DNA of 64,000 nt from Sphagnum compactum (lineage: Eukaryota > Bryophyta > Sphagnopsida > Sphagnales), in contig OZ234501.1 of assembly GCA_965153455.1 (NCBI GenBank), positions 15,550,855 through 15,614,854 on the forward strand, in the 5' to 3' direction. This document shows, one piece after another, positions 39,840 through 51,665 of this stretch (positions are counted from its first letter, which is position 1; the number at the start of each line of letters is the position of its first letter). The notes under the pieces were generated by a model. It saw only the letters and a list, made by a program, of their open reading frames with translations. It made no database searches and was not told the DNA's origin. The translations under genes were made by a program, and so were the position numbers.

Positions 39840-40660
39840 CCTGAGCAAAGCCAATGCTTTGAGTGCTTCAATATTTTGGACATCATTATTCCAATTTGAT
39901 GCACCTAGTTAAATCCACAATGAAAAACATGAACATCATTTATGATTTTTTGTGTACCTCATAGTTATACTTCAGACCTATGTACCATACTACTAACATA
40001 AGGTGTAGAATGACTTTTGAATCATTTATAAAAAAAATTAATAGAGCTTGTATAAGTCATAAGAACTAAACATCTCAAATGAACTTTATTATAACCTTAT
40101 ATACCCAATTGACAAAAACTAAAAGCTCATTGAAGCCATAGAAAGAAACAAGTTTACCTTCAACAAAAGTGCATCACACACATTCACCTTGATGACATGT
40201 AAGCAATACGTTGTGCAAGAAGACAACCCAAAAATAACATTGTCAGAGATTACACCCAAAACCTAAAATGATTTTTATAAGCATGCTCTACTTTGAACAT
40301 TTGATAGGGTTGTAATATGACAACTAAAATGACATACCTTGAGTTGTTCTCCAACTATTCACAATTTTTTGACATTCTATATCAACATATTTTGGACTCC
40401 ATCCTTCTCCACTGTAGGTAAGTCAACTATTCCTACTTTGAACTCTTTTAATGCCCAAGTTACCACTAGGTCCAAATGTTCCATTCTCGTATTGTCATTG
40501 TTTTCTTCTTTTCCTTTGCGATTGAAGAAATCAACAAAAATTGTGGTATCATAGAAATATTTGATACCACATCATGGTCATTGTCCAAATCCATAATGAC
40601 CATTACAATGGTCTTCTAGGCATTTACCAAAAGGTTTTCAAGACAAACTCCCTGAAGTAG
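39840..40660 (-). pseudogene. Enolase exon remnants, copy 2
   Basis: An exon ending at 40158 reads VNVCDALLLK before a GTAAAC donor. It is closer to the enolase CNALLLK motif than copy 1. The next piece starts at 39904 after a CTAG acceptor (VHQIGI) and then loses frame; NIEALKALAL can be read in a shifted frame. A farther piece at about 40660-40340 gives weak resemblance (GKEENND..., KEFKVGIVDLPTVEKDG) to the region before the catalytic loop, with stops. It is clearly non-functional. The assignment of the last piece is tentative. Confidence 0.5.
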
Positions 40661-41067
40661 AAGTTTCAAAAGGAGATGTCAAATTATTACACACATTTCA
40701 ATTAACCAAAAACCCAATGCTAATCAACAAAACCCTAAACTTGAAGGAGCAGATTGGAATAACCAAGTCATAAACAACAAAATATAATTAGAGTTCTTAC
40801 TTGGAGTATTGTGTTTGCAATGGTGGCCATGCCCACTGGAAGTTCTTCAAATACATTTTTTAAAAAAACTTTGCCTCAATTCACAACCTACTTGATCACA
40901 TTATGTTTATATATTGACAGGTACCTATTGGTTACAATATTGGAAAATAACAATATACGAACAAAAACAAGTGAAATTTAAATCTACCTTAGAAATCCAA
41001 ATTAGCTTACAAAGCTTTTTGTGATGGAGCACATATCTGTGTAAATGTAATCCTTGGAGCCCACCCT

Positions 41068-41665
41068 GACACTCATGATGTTGATCATCAAAATGATCTT
41101 GTGTGTCACACACAATGCTTACAATATGCACGATATCAAGGAGTGTGTGAAAAGAAGTTTAGTATTTTTAATTAGTTTAACCTTTTTTTGTAACCTAGAA
41201 TCTTGAGATCTAATTAATCTCTCCCTAACATTAAAAGGCTTTTGCAAATCCACAATATTTCAAAGAAAAAAAAACTCTTCCAACTCACCTAATGAGCCTT
41301 GCATTTTGGTATCCTTGCAGTTAATTGCAAGGTTTTGCTACTAAGTGTTTCTATGGCAGCAACATTAGCCTTTTTGCTTGCATGATGGCAAACATTGTCT
41401 TCATGCACATGGTTTGTAGAAATCTATCTTATAGTCACCCTTGGAGCTAAAGGTTTGTTGGGAAGTCATCGCCTAGGTCCTATCTGTCGCAAGAATGCCC
41501 TACCTCCTCTTGGCTAGGGTGTCAGTTGTGATGTTAATCATTAGAATGATCATGTGTGTCACACACAATGCTTACAATCTACACAACATCAAGGAGTGCA
41601 TGAAAAAAAGTCCAAAGTCTTGAGATGTAGTTAATCTCTCCCCAACATTAAAGGGTTTTTCCAAA
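41068..41665. repeat. Diverged direct duplication around 41.07 and 41.52 kb
   Basis: About 41068-41255 and 41517-41665 share TGTGTGTCACACACAATGCT, CATCAAGGAGTG and TTAATCTCTCC-CAACATTAAA. The duplicate is shorter. It adds to the pattern of local duplication in this tract. Confidence 0.65.
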
Positions 41666-42820
41666 TTGGAGTTTTTTCCAATTTCCATCTGTCCATTCTT
41701 TGCTAGTTCTTTCATGAAAACCAACAAAAAATCAATTGTTCTTTGAGTTTTTAAAAAAAACCAAAGCTAACCAATTCTTTGATTCAAAATTTTTCAATAA
41801 TTAGCACCAACGATTCTTTAAAAATTCAAAAAACCACCCAACACTAGTTTTTTCATAACATGGATGTAGTACTTTTACAAAATTGCTCCAATTTACAAAC
41901 TTTCTCTAGATAACTAAACTTTTAAAAAAGCAATCACCTAAAAAATGCCTAGTTGTAAACCAATGTTGGGTGGTTCTTAAATACAACATCGGTTCTTATA
42001 GGTTCTTAGACTAGTTATATAGATATATAACCGATGGTTCTTAATTTATGAAAACCCCCTCCCCCACAACCAACCTAGCATAAAGATTTTGTGGTACCCA
42101 CTTCCCAAATCGACCCAAGATAAACTTTAAAAATCAAAGAAGTTGGAAAAAACTAGCAGAAAACCATGATTCATTCATTCACATTTATTAAATACCTGAA
42201 ATTGACTTGTTTTTTGAATACAATGTTTGGAAGTATTTTGAAATGGTTGGTTATTTGATTATGACTTTTTTGAAACACCTAGAACATATGTACTCCATTC
42301 GTAACGTCCATTGTAGTATGAATAGTCAATGTTAGTGGTAATGCGATAATGAACAAATCAATCATTTAAGCATCACCTGTCAAATTTTCTAATGTTAATC
42401 CTAATGTTAACTTAATTTGACACTAAATGTGTAAGATTAAGTGTGAATGTTATGTTATTACTACTATGGGCTTAGTAGGAGGCACTTTATTATGTCTAGG
42501 AGTATGCAGAAGGTGATTCATCCACACCTAGATGAAGCATTATTCATGGAAATAAGGTGCCCTCTTAACATTGAATTAAAAAAACATTCAGGGCTTTAAA
42601 CGTCCCTTGCTAAGGTCCTTCAATCCATAAATGAGTGTAAGGGAAGCTTGTTCCCATGGGCCTCCCCTAATTTGGAGGTCATTTGTGGAAGGCTCCTGAA
42701 CAAACTCATGAACAAACCAAAACTACCTAACCAGTAGGTTCGGAACCAGGCTTGGCTAAGTAAGCAACTAAAGTTAGCAAGCCCTAACTAATCTAGTAAC
42801 TAGCCAACCAGGGTATAAAG
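41666..42820. other. Intergenic DNA with hAT-like end sequences, no gene
   Basis: It contains CCACCCAACACTAG near 41835 and CAATGTTGGGTGGTTCTTAA near 41963. Both resemble the CAGTGTTGGGTGG ends seen elsewhere. AACC-GGTTCTT strings around them match the interior of the ISPE intron element at 57.7-57.97 kb. No coding exon was found. Confidence 0.45.
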
Positions 42821-42822
42821 TT

Positions 42823-42831
42823 TTAGGGTTT
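42823..42831 (-). promoter_or_regulatory. Telo-box upstream of BDP1
   Basis: TTAGGGTTT (complement AAACCCTAA) is a perfect telo-box about 220 bp before the BDP1 start codon. Two further copies lie in intron 1 at 43356-43364 and 43384-43392. In plants this motif is common near the transcription start of translation-related genes. Function here is inferred. Confidence 0.45.
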
Positions 42832-43050
42832 GGTGCTCGGAAGGGTTTTTGCAAGCTTCCCTTAAATCAAGCTTGTGGTAGATCGTTGCGCCTGGTTTGT
42901 TACGCGGGGGAAGAAACGGGGATGATGTAAGCCAACTACAGGACGACCTCTTTCCTTCGTCTTCCTTATCTTGCGCAAAGCTACAAACGGATATATGTGT
43001 ATATAAGCAGCATGCGTATTTGAGTGAAGCTGTTCAGCAAACGGAGCACT

Positions 43051-46000
43051 ATGGGGTCACTGGATGCCGGTGCGATCCAGGATGATCAGGACAAGGTAGA
43101 GAAGACGAAGAAGAAGAGGAAGTTGATTCATGGCTCCGGTCCAAGAAAAAGAAGAGGTAAGTAAGTTCCACCTCTTGCAGTCAGCGTGTGTTTCTTTTTT
43201 GTTTTATCTTTGGCTTCCTAGAATTGGCAAGCCTTCTGTTGTGGACGATGTTTCTGTAAGACAAGCTGCATTGCAAGTTTGTGAGAAGATTTTTGCTGTA
43301 TTTATGGTCATAAAGTTTCCTCATCGGTTGGATTCCTTTAGGATCGAGCTCGGTGTTAGGGTTTCTGTTCTTGCTCATTGGTGTTAGGGTTTCTCTCTGT
43401 AGCGGAGGAAGAAAATCCAAAGAAATTGAAGAAGAGCTTGAAGGAGGTGGAATCTCAGCTGCCAGAGCCAGCCCAGATGACAATGCGGGACATTATACGA
43501 AGGGCTGAAGCCATTGAGAGGAAGGTAACAGCAGCATTTTTCTCTTTTCAAAAGATACTTTCACCTGCCATTTCCATTGGACTTTGACCATGGCACTTTC
43601 TTCAGCTTTTGCAGCTTCTCAATGTACATTTGCTTCTATTCCTCATCACCATAAGGTCATCTGGTGACTGTCAATGCTATATAACCTTTTGTTCAAAATG
43701 ATGGTGATTGAATTCAGAGATGTATTTGAAGTAAAATTCTGTGTTAGTCAACAACTGCTGAGACAGCTATGTTTTGGTCTGCCTGCTTTCTGGCAACTGA
43801 GGAAATGGAAGAGAACTTCTCAACCTGTTTCTTTGCATGTGTTATTTGGTTTGCTCAATTATGGTGTGTGTATGCTGCATGTGCAGAAGATGAAAGAGGA
43901 TGCGGCCAAGAAGGCGGTAAATGGCTCTGGTACAGCTCCGGTCCCTAATGTCCAAGGGAGGAAAGGATCAGGGCTGCCTGTTTCTGAGGAAGCGTAAGGT
44001 CCTCCTCACCTGCTATTGTATCAAGGCCCTGAACGAGGGTGAACTCACTTGGAAGCATGTCGATGGCTTATCTGTCTTGTTTGGAAAACATTTATGAAGT
44101 CTTTTGAAGGTGCCACAAGGCTTCAGTTTTGTACTGTTTTGCAACTTTTGATTGCAAATAAGGGCCAATGTTTATGTTTTTTTCTTTTTTTCTTTTGCAG
44201 GTCTGTGTCGTCTGTAATGACACCACAAGTGCAGATTGTGGATGGCCGCATTGTCATAAACCAAGAAAGCCTAGTCATTGGTGCTCAAGCAAGTACCCGA
44301 GTGGACACTGAAACTTACCGCCGTGTTGAGGAGAATGCTTCAAAGCTCAACTATCACTCTTACTCAAATCGAGGCCCATCTGAGAGATGGCGTACAGAGG
44401 ACACTGAGTTATTCTACAAGGTTCTTAAGCTCTGGGTTTCTGAGATATAGCTGGAGTTTTAGAGTTCTTCCATAATTAGATAGAACATGGCTTCTTGACA
44501 ATGTCAAAAATCTTCTGGGAATTATTTTATCAGAACTTGGAAATTTTTAGCACCACTTTCAAGTGTTAAATCAGTTGTGTTGTTTTGCACACTTTCTTAT
44601 GTTTTGTGTAATTTTCTGTTACTTGACCCCAGGCACTGGAGCAATTTGGCACAGATTTTGAGTTGATACAGCAGTTATTTCCTGGAAGAACAAGGCGACA
44701 GGTGAAGGCAAAATTCAAGAATGAAGAGAAGCTTCATGCTGTGCGCCTTGCTGATGCATTGGCTCACAAGGCACAAGGTACAAGGTTTGTTGGCCTTTCT
44801 ATAATTGGTTGTAACCTAGTTCTCTCTCCTGTTTAGAGAGTTCAGTACAGGAGCTCCAGTCATTCTCTTTTTATCTGTAATTGGTTTTTGATATCTGAAA
44901 CAGGGACAATGCAAGGTTATAATAATGTTTTCTCCTTTTCTTGCTGATGTAGTCTGCATTTGATGCAGATCAATCACATCACTACAGGGCTATCATTGAT
45001 ATGTTGAAACCAGAAGGTGGTGCTGAACAGGATGATGATGAACTGCTTGCAAATTTTGAACCACCCTCAAAAGCTGGTGAGGAGGCAGTTGCTGATGAGG
45101 TAATTTCTAAAATGCAATTGGATTGCTTTCATTTCTGCTGGGATTTGTATTAAACGGATCGAGTTAAATTACAGCCACCTTTGATGGTAAGCCCCATTCT
45201 GCTGGTTTGGGACTGCATGCAACTGTGAACTCCATAGATCAAAAGACAAGTCAGAGCACCCAATTGTGTGTCCACTAGGCTCATGGTGCCACTTCCTATG
45301 GATGATTGGGTTAAGTTACCTCAGTTCAAAGACTTCCAAGATACTATCTTCATTGGAATGGAAGTCCATTTCAGCATTACCTCATGCCTAAGCATTATGT
45401 CCTGGCATTGGCAGGGTTGGCATGTTATATAAAGTGGTCATTGTTTAGTTAGTGATATACAGACCACCACATGAAACTGGGTATGACACTAGAGATTTTG
45501 GTCTCTGATAGTTTTGTAGCTATCTGGGGTGGGCAAAATCTGTAGAGTGCTGTTGACTTTGTATAGCAGCATTGTCCTCATGACTTCCTTAATTTGGGTT
45601 TCCAGTGCCAATATAACTAAGCTAAGTTTTTCAACCATTTAATTTTTGCAGAATGGTGGAGCTGGTGAACCGGTTACAAAGGTGAAGGCTGTGACACCAT
45701 CCAAGGTGATTGATAATGCTGTTGGCTCACTGTTAACAGAGGTTCTTGTCACTGAGAAGGCTGAGGCAGAGTCTGAGGTAAAAGAGAGGGCAGAAGCAGA
45801 GTCTGAGGCAAAAGAAAAGGCAGAAGCAGAGTCTGAGGTAAAAGAGAAGAACAAGGCTGAAGAGCAAGCAAAAACTGTTCTTGACAAGTCTCCGCCTCCA
45901 AGGCAGTCTGAAGTTGAACCTGAATTGATTGTTGTTTCACAAAAAGATGCAACAATTGCTTCACAACCTGTGGGAACTGTTAGTATCAATCCTCAGAAAG

Positions 46001-46125
46001 AGGCTCCTTCTGCACCTGTGCCTTCAAGAAACCCTCTGCTAGCATACAGCAAGTCAACACAGTCCTCAAATCCTTTGCTTCGTTACACTGCAAAGAGGAC
46101 TCCTTTGAGCTCTTACCAGAAGTAA
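43051..46125 (+). CDS. BDP1: Transcription factor TFIIIB subunit B'' (BDP1), SANT/Myb domain
   Basis: BDP1 joins TBP and BRF1 in TFIIIB, which recruits RNA polymerase III to tRNA and 5S rRNA genes in the nucleus. Seven exons are all joined in phase: 43051-43156, 43403-43524, 43887-43993, 44201-44420, 44633-44777, 44969-45099 and 45652-46125, giving 434 aa. The N-terminus has a basic nuclear-localisation-like cluster (KTKKKRKLIHGSGPRKRRG). MTMRDIIRRAEAIERK at about 61-76 and PQVQIVDGRIVINQESL at about 118-134 are typical of the family. The extended SANT domain spans about 172-222 (SERWRTEDTELFYK, then ALEQFGTDFELIQQLFPGRT, RRQVKAKFKNEEK). Exon 7 has three 10-residue acidic/basic repeats. The ATG at 43051 is the first in frame, but an upstream exon is possible because plant BDP1 is often longer. 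The terminal AAGTAAG could also be a donor adding a few residues. Confidence 0.88.
45760..45849 (+). repeat. Three tandem 30-bp coding repeats in BDP1 exon 7
   Basis: Units 45760-45789, 45790-45819 and 45820-45849 encode AEAESEVKER, AEAESEAKEK and AEAESEVKEK. They form a charged, helix-prone stretch. Frame is kept by the multiple-of-three unit. Copy number could vary between alleles. Confidence 0.85.
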
Positions 46126-47279
46126 GCCTGCAGCTTCTGATACATTGAATTGATTGGTTTGTTGCAGAAAGCCTGGCTTAGAAACTTAGTCTCTAACCTT
46201 TGCTTTTGTGGTTAAGAGCTGAGACTCTTCAAGGCTATAGCTCTTGACCACCATTGAAGTCTGTCATGAAGAGTTTCTTGCACAGGAATCAGGAATGGTT
46301 GTCACCTCAGTACCACTAGTTTCTCATGACTGCAAGTCTGGGACTCAATAGCTGTCACCACCATTCAACAACTAAATTGCCCAATTCAGCAGCCCTTTCT
46401 TGCCTGTTGTCTGCTGCTAGATAGGGGATGAAATAGGATTTGAACCCTTTTTTTTGGCACTTTTTAATTTGTTTGGGCATACTTGAGGGACTTCTTTGAA
46501 AGTCTCTTCTGAGGTGTTTATTGAACCAATCTTCGTAATAGTTGTGGTTGTGTGGATGCTGGTTATGATCCAGCAGCTATACTTCAATTGTAAATCAAGT
46601 CATTATGTAACTTCCATGTCTTCCCAACTGAAACAGAGGATGACTGGTGAAGAATGATTTTGACGAGTGCACTTTTATGTAATCACATTGTACTTTTATG
46701 TGTTCACATGTGCTTTTTCCCTGTGATCACAAGATGAAAGAGTTACATCTGTGGATCTACAACTTTGTTCTATATTGGAGGTTGTGATCACAATGTGTAG
46801 AGTTGCCAGGATACTCATCTGCTGAGTGTAATCTGGGCTTGTAAACTATTTCTAACATCCTTCAGATCTATTTCATAGAAAATGAAGAAATGTAAAATAA
46901 TGTACTTGATAAATACCCTGATCCAATGTTGTTTTCAATGACCAAAATTTTGGTTTTTTTTGAATTGAAAATTGGGATTTTTGTTTCTAGTTTGAATTTG
47001 TCTAGTTTTGCTATTTGTTGGGAAGTTTTTTCCAAATTTTCAATGATATCACAAAACTGAAAAAGAAAACCATGCCCTAATCTCCTCCAAAGATGTGTCA
47101 GAAAATCTGGTTAGAGGGACATAGGCTACCCATCAAAATGAATTGTGACCATAAATGTTCATACTGTAAAAATAAGTTAATGGTTCTCTTATTCACACTT
47201 GAGCCAGTGGCACAGTTTTGTTGAGACATTGCACAGGATTATCATGAGATTGCAATCCTGTGCAATCCTATATTAGATT

Positions 47280-49131
47280 GCAATTGCAATGCATGGATGC
47301 AAATGTATAAGGTTTGCAGAAGGCAAAAAAATGGAGCTTATGTGTATTGGAAGCAGCTGCTTTATGACCTCAATCAGGTATGAGAGCTCACGCCATTACA
47401 AATTTACAAGCTCTGGTGACAAGCATTTTTCCTGGCTGAGCTTCATTCATTATGAGTATTTGTGTACTATGGAATGGTCAAGCCCCTGCCTATTAGGTTG
47501 GGTAAGGCACCAGGCAAGCCCATCTTGCCGAGTGACACACCCAACTCACTTGGCATCTTACCCAATATAATGGGTGGGGCTTTGGGCATTCCATGCCATC
47601 AAGCTCTGGGGTGGCAGATTCAACAATTTTCAAAACATCATGTTCTGCAAGCACATTGTGGTCACTGTTACGAGTGTATGATCATCACCAGAAGATTATG
47701 TCATATAATGTGGTCAAGAATATAACATGGTCTGCCACTCCATACCTGAATGCATTGATTTTGCCTATGTTAACACGAGCTGTGCTCTGGTGAACATGCA
47801 GTTACATAATTGGGTAATTTCCAAGAATTTAGAACATATTTTTTGGCAGGAGTATTGAATCTTTGTTTGTCACCATGTAGTTGTATATTGAGCTCATGAC
47901 TCTGTGTTATTATTACCAGAACTTCTGGTGTTTGAAGGCACTGAAAGAGCAAGTGGCTGCTGCTGGGTTTCGGGTTTAGGGTTAAACCTGAGCCATTACC
48001 AAGCTGTCTTAATGTCTGGAAGGTCAACGACATTGGTCTGATGATGCAAATCAAATCTCTTTTCTTTCCTCGTTGCTCTTTCCTGTCAGGAAGATGCATA
48101 CTACCATGACTGGAGTTTGGTGGGAAAAAGTAGTCCTACAATAACATGCAAATTCCATCCTTTGCAACTCAAAAACTAAAGCTCATTGGTTGAGGTATTC
48201 GTGACTAATTCAAAAGTCTGCAGGATTTACTGATATGGAGTTGGTGGGGGTTGTAGTGTGAGCACTATTGTGGGTGTTGGGGACTAGGAGCCTCCCCCAT
48301 TCATATACAATGAGGAGCAATACTGTGACACTTTCATCTCAGGTTTGCATATAACTTCTCTTTTTAGCTTTTCAGTCACTATAGCAGCAGTTCCATCAAA
48401 GAGTGTCAGATATTGTGCACTGGTTTCTTGTGTAATTGATGTAGTTGTACCTAGCCCAACATGAGCATTTTGATTTCCAACAAACTTCAACAAAATCATG
48501 TACCTCTTCGGTCCCTCAACATCACTAGTCCTCTCAATGATGTGCAATTTGTCTGCACATGACTGATAGCTTCTATTCTACTGTTTTTGAATGGCATTTA
48601 TGGCCCTGGAAACTATGATGCAATCTATGGCAGAGTCCCTTCATAGGGCTCTTTTTTGAGGTTTTTGTGTAGGGTAATGCCCTGGCAGCAAGGCATTACA
48701 CACTATGAACTGAGGTCGGAGCCTGAGGTCAGGGGTGTAATGCCTGGTGTAATGATCAAGGCAGGCCAGTATATGGCCAGAAAGCTTGAAACACAAATTC
48801 CTGGCATATGGGCATGTTCTCCCCAGTGGCATTTCTCGGAATGCCCGCCCGCAATGTCATTATGTACTTCACAAGCAAGAAGAGGGTGTTGTTAGCAACC
48901 CTCTCATCTGAGGCTTGCTTGCAGGTCGCACATTTTGGAGAAATTGTGTCTGACAGGAAAGATCAAGCAAAACTTTGGTATGTAAACTGCACTTTTCAAA
49001 TCTGGTGTTTCCCTTCATCTCAAGATGGCTTTTGGGATTGCTGTGAAGAGACTCTTTTTTTTTGACTTGGAAGAAGAAGAAGGAGTGGTACCAGAAATTG
49101 ATAGACAACACTTCCTCAATTGAAGAAAAGA
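47280..49131 (+). pseudogene. Partial ispE pseudogene, inverted copy of the ISPE gene downstream
   Basis: Order of matched parts: the ISPE 5' coding start (from GTTTGCAGAAGGC, about 47310-47430), then a direct jump at about 47435 into ISPE intron 8. Then come copies of exon 9 (about 47921-48035), exon 10 (48267-48351) and exon 11 (about 49050-49130), with the introns between. Most of exon 1 and all of exons 2-8 are absent. Lesions: exon 9 has lost about a dozen bases near its start and carries telomere-like filler at 47966-47994. Exon 10 has a TAG at 48285-48287 where ISPE has TCG. The exon 11 acceptor is TGAAG instead of TGCAG, followed by frame loss. Introns are well conserved, so this was a DNA-level duplication, not a retrocopy. 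It cannot make kinase. The source gene lies at 55.6-60.5 kb on the other strand. Confidence 0.85.
48691..48745. repeat. Intronic inverted repeat in the ispE pseudogene
   Basis: GGCATTACAC near 48691 pairs with GTGTAATGCC near 48735. This is the eroded counterpart of the 18-bp hairpin at 56028-56096 in functional ISPE. Confidence 0.6.
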
Positions 49132-49139
49132 GCTAATGA

Positions 49140-50310
49140 ATAATATTCAGTTCTTAGAGCTACATAGTACAATTTTTCTTGAACAAAAAGTTGTGATTCT
49201 AAACCTTGTGATGGATTGCAACAACAACAACAAATACTGAATCATACAAAAGCCCCAGTGGGAAACCTTTTACAAGTAATGACAAATAATCAAAATGAAC
49301 ATATATTTGGCCCAAAAGGCCTTCAAATAAAAAATTTTAAAAATTGAAATTAGGTACCATAGCACCACAGGAGCTTTGATATTAAATTATATTATTTATA
49401 GAAATTTTTGGAATTTTCAAAAAAAATTGGAAAAAAAAGTCTTTTGAAGGATATCAGTAAATATATTTTTGAAAGTGTGATATTCTAGTCAATATTTTTT
49501 TTTCCTGAAAACGAAAATTTGAGAAGGAAACTGGAGAATTCTTTTTGACAATTTAAGAATATTCAAATTTGATATTATTCTCAAAGAATACAATTTTGCA
49601 AAGGAAATCAGAGATTTTTTTTGAATATACTTATTTATTTTTTATTTTTTAGATTTTTTTTTTCAAAAAAACATTTGTGAAAGGAAATTAGAGAATCCTT
49701 TTTACTAAGTGAGAATATTTTATATTTGAACATAAAATATTCAAAATTGATTAACTGGTCAACAAACATGCACTATTATTACAGTAGTATTTTTAAACAC
49801 AATAGTAAATAATCATGAACCAACCTAATGTCATATCTCACATCACACATGATCAATGTCACATGCCACTTCACACACATTCATTCAACAGGGGAACTGA
49901 AATTTTTTTGTGAAGGAAAATTAAAGAATCTTTTCAAATAGTTAAGACTATTGGATTTTGGACATGTAATTTTCAATTTTTAATTAATTATTTGATACAC
50001 ATGTGTTGAAGCTGCCCCTCTAGTACCATAGTATATTTTAAAACAATGTTAGTAATGAAACACGAATGCATTATCCCATCTCACATCACATAGGACCAAT
50101 GTATCATGTCACATGACCTCAAATTAAATTCCCCATTTTGGGGGGTTCTTGGAGGGATTCCACATTGGGCTTGTCCTACGAGGGCTTATTACTTATTACA
50201 TTGTAAAATTGACAAATCAAAATGGGTTTCAATCCCAGTTTTGGGTGGGTATTTGATTTTACTAATAACCCCTGGTTAGGGTTTTATTTTTTTGAATTTT
50301 TTTCTCTTCT
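49140..50310. repeat. AT-rich degenerate repeat block
   Basis: Loose repetition of GGAAATTAGAGAATCCTTTT-like and AAAATATTCAAAATT-like strings. The 49740-49890 and 49975-50105 stretches match in parts: AACATGCA or ACACATGTG, TACAGTAGTATTTTTAAA or CATAGTATATTTTAAA, TCATGAACC or ACACGAATG, TCACATCACA. Related AT-rich DNA lies at 2800-2960, 61320-61500 and 62100-62480. No gene. Confidence 0.5.
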
Positions 50311-50317
50311 TATGTTT

Positions 50318-51190
50318 TCATATAGTTCATCATTATTTATGTCAATGTCAAATTTTACATTGAATCAATATAAATATCATGAACATGAAAAGGCACATGT
50401 TAATTTATCTTTTCATGTTAATTTAATTTATCATGCTGTTGAGTATGGGAAAAAGTGAGATAATTATTAAAAAAATAATGAAATGTTTATTGTTGGATAT
50501 CAACTTCCTACCAAGTTATTTAAGTTATTTGTGCCAAGTTATAAGTATTTTGGAGATATTTGTGCTACATACAAATATTTTTGGAACTATAAAATATGTT
50601 AAGTAAGTTTATTTCAATATCTTTAGTTAAGTTTAGTGTGAAATATTTTAATGCATGTGATGATGATTCATTCCAATTGTGGGGGAGGTGACATTTGCAT
50701 GAGATGATGGCGTTGTGCATGTGTCTGTGCATGCATTTTTAAGGTAAGTAATATTTGTAGGGTTGTTCATCTCTTATTTAACAATAGGCTATAACATTTG
50801 TGTGATTTTAAGGTTGGGTGGAGAATTCGGTTGAAAATTAATGTTTTTATTATCTCTATTCTTTCATGGATCCACCATCAATTTTTAACACTTACAAAAG
50901 GAAAAAGTATGAATCCATCAATTTTTAACACTTACAAAAGGAAGAAGTAATTATCAGGAAAGGAAAGACAAGAGATAAATAGTAAAAAAGGAATAAGATA
51001 GTTATTAGGATGAAATGAGGTAGTTAGGGTGAGAAATGAAGTAATTGTGTTTGAAAAAATTGTTTTTGAAATTGTTTAGTGATGAGCACACAAAGGATTT
51101 TACAAAATCAATTGTCCAAAAAAGATGACCATATAAAAGTTGACACAAAAAAATCTTTAACATACCAGTTCCTCAAAAAAATTGTCATGG
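50318..51190 (+). repeat. Dispersed repeat family B, copy with internal insertion
   Basis: It matches 18865-19215 at both ends, with about 0.5 kb of extra sequence from about 50480 to 50970. Inside the extra part, ATCAATTTTTAACACTTACA followed by AAAGGAA-AAGTA is tandemly duplicated (about 50877 and 50917). No coding content. Confidence 0.55.
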
Positions 51191-51525
51191 AAATTAAGTT
51201 AATTTCTCAGCAAAATTTTGATTTTGAGTTGCAGTTTTTATTAAAAGTTAGAATTTTGATATTTGGGTTGTAATAATAAAGTTAGAATTTTGATATTTGT
51301 GGAACCAATTATTATTCTATTTGTGAGAACTAGCAAATTTGAGAATTTACTTTAATTAAGAAAAAATAAAAATCTTGATACCTTGATCAATTCTCACTAA
51401 CCTTATTTATTTTATTTTTTGGGAGAGAATTGGGTCAGTTTTCACCGTGCCATATGAGAATCAGGATCTGTGGTTCTCACAAAAGAGTGAAAGCCACCCA
51501 ACACTGGGAACGTCCTCAGTGTGAC

Positions 51526-51562
51526 GTGTTCCCAAAAGAAGCTCTCACTCTTTTGGGAACAC
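51526..51562. repeat. Perfect 14-bp hairpin upstream of MAK16
   Basis: GTGTTCCCAAAAGA (51526-51539) pairs perfectly with TCTTTTGGGAACAC (51549-51562) around a 9-nt loop. It lies beside a CCACCCAACACTG string (about 51494), so it may be part of a decayed foldback or hAT-like element, about 300 bp before the MAK16 start codon. Confidence 0.75.
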
Positions 51563-51644
51563 CCCTTCTCTGAGGGTGTTACCCTACACTTTATATCCCT
51601 ACACATAATTAGGACGACCCTAAAAAAGTATAATGTCATTTGGA

Positions 51645-51665
51645 TTAGGGTTAGGGTTAGGGTTT
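51645..51665. promoter_or_regulatory. Triple telomere-type motif (telo-box) upstream of MAK16
   Basis: TTAGGGTTAGGGTTAGGGTTT lies about 196 bp before the MAK16 ATG. It contains AAACCCTAA in complement. Telo-boxes near transcription starts are characteristic of plant ribosomal-protein and ribosome-biogenesis genes, which fits MAK16. Regulation is inferred. Confidence 0.55.

Larger units (their letters stand above)
37378..40660 (-). repeat. Locally duplicated tract (enolase-remnant region)
   Basis: About 37378-37735 and 39899-40257 are diverged direct copies of about 360 bp. Shared blocks include GCACCT-GTTAAATCCACA, ATCATTTATGATT, GTAGAATGACTTTTGA and TGCAAGAAGACA. A separate tandem duplication (261-bp unit) lies inside, at 38211-38717. 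An exon-like minus-strand stretch at 38001-37903 (RFTLRQCVEKLEELIDPTFK, then a stop) lies between, and I cannot assign it. Confidence 0.7.

Noticed and set aside
40925-41131. His/Asp-rich minus-strand frame (DTQDHFDDQHHECQGG)
   Set aside because: It resembles no family I know, is duplicated in a broken form at 41.5 kb, and lies in decayed repeat-rich DNA.
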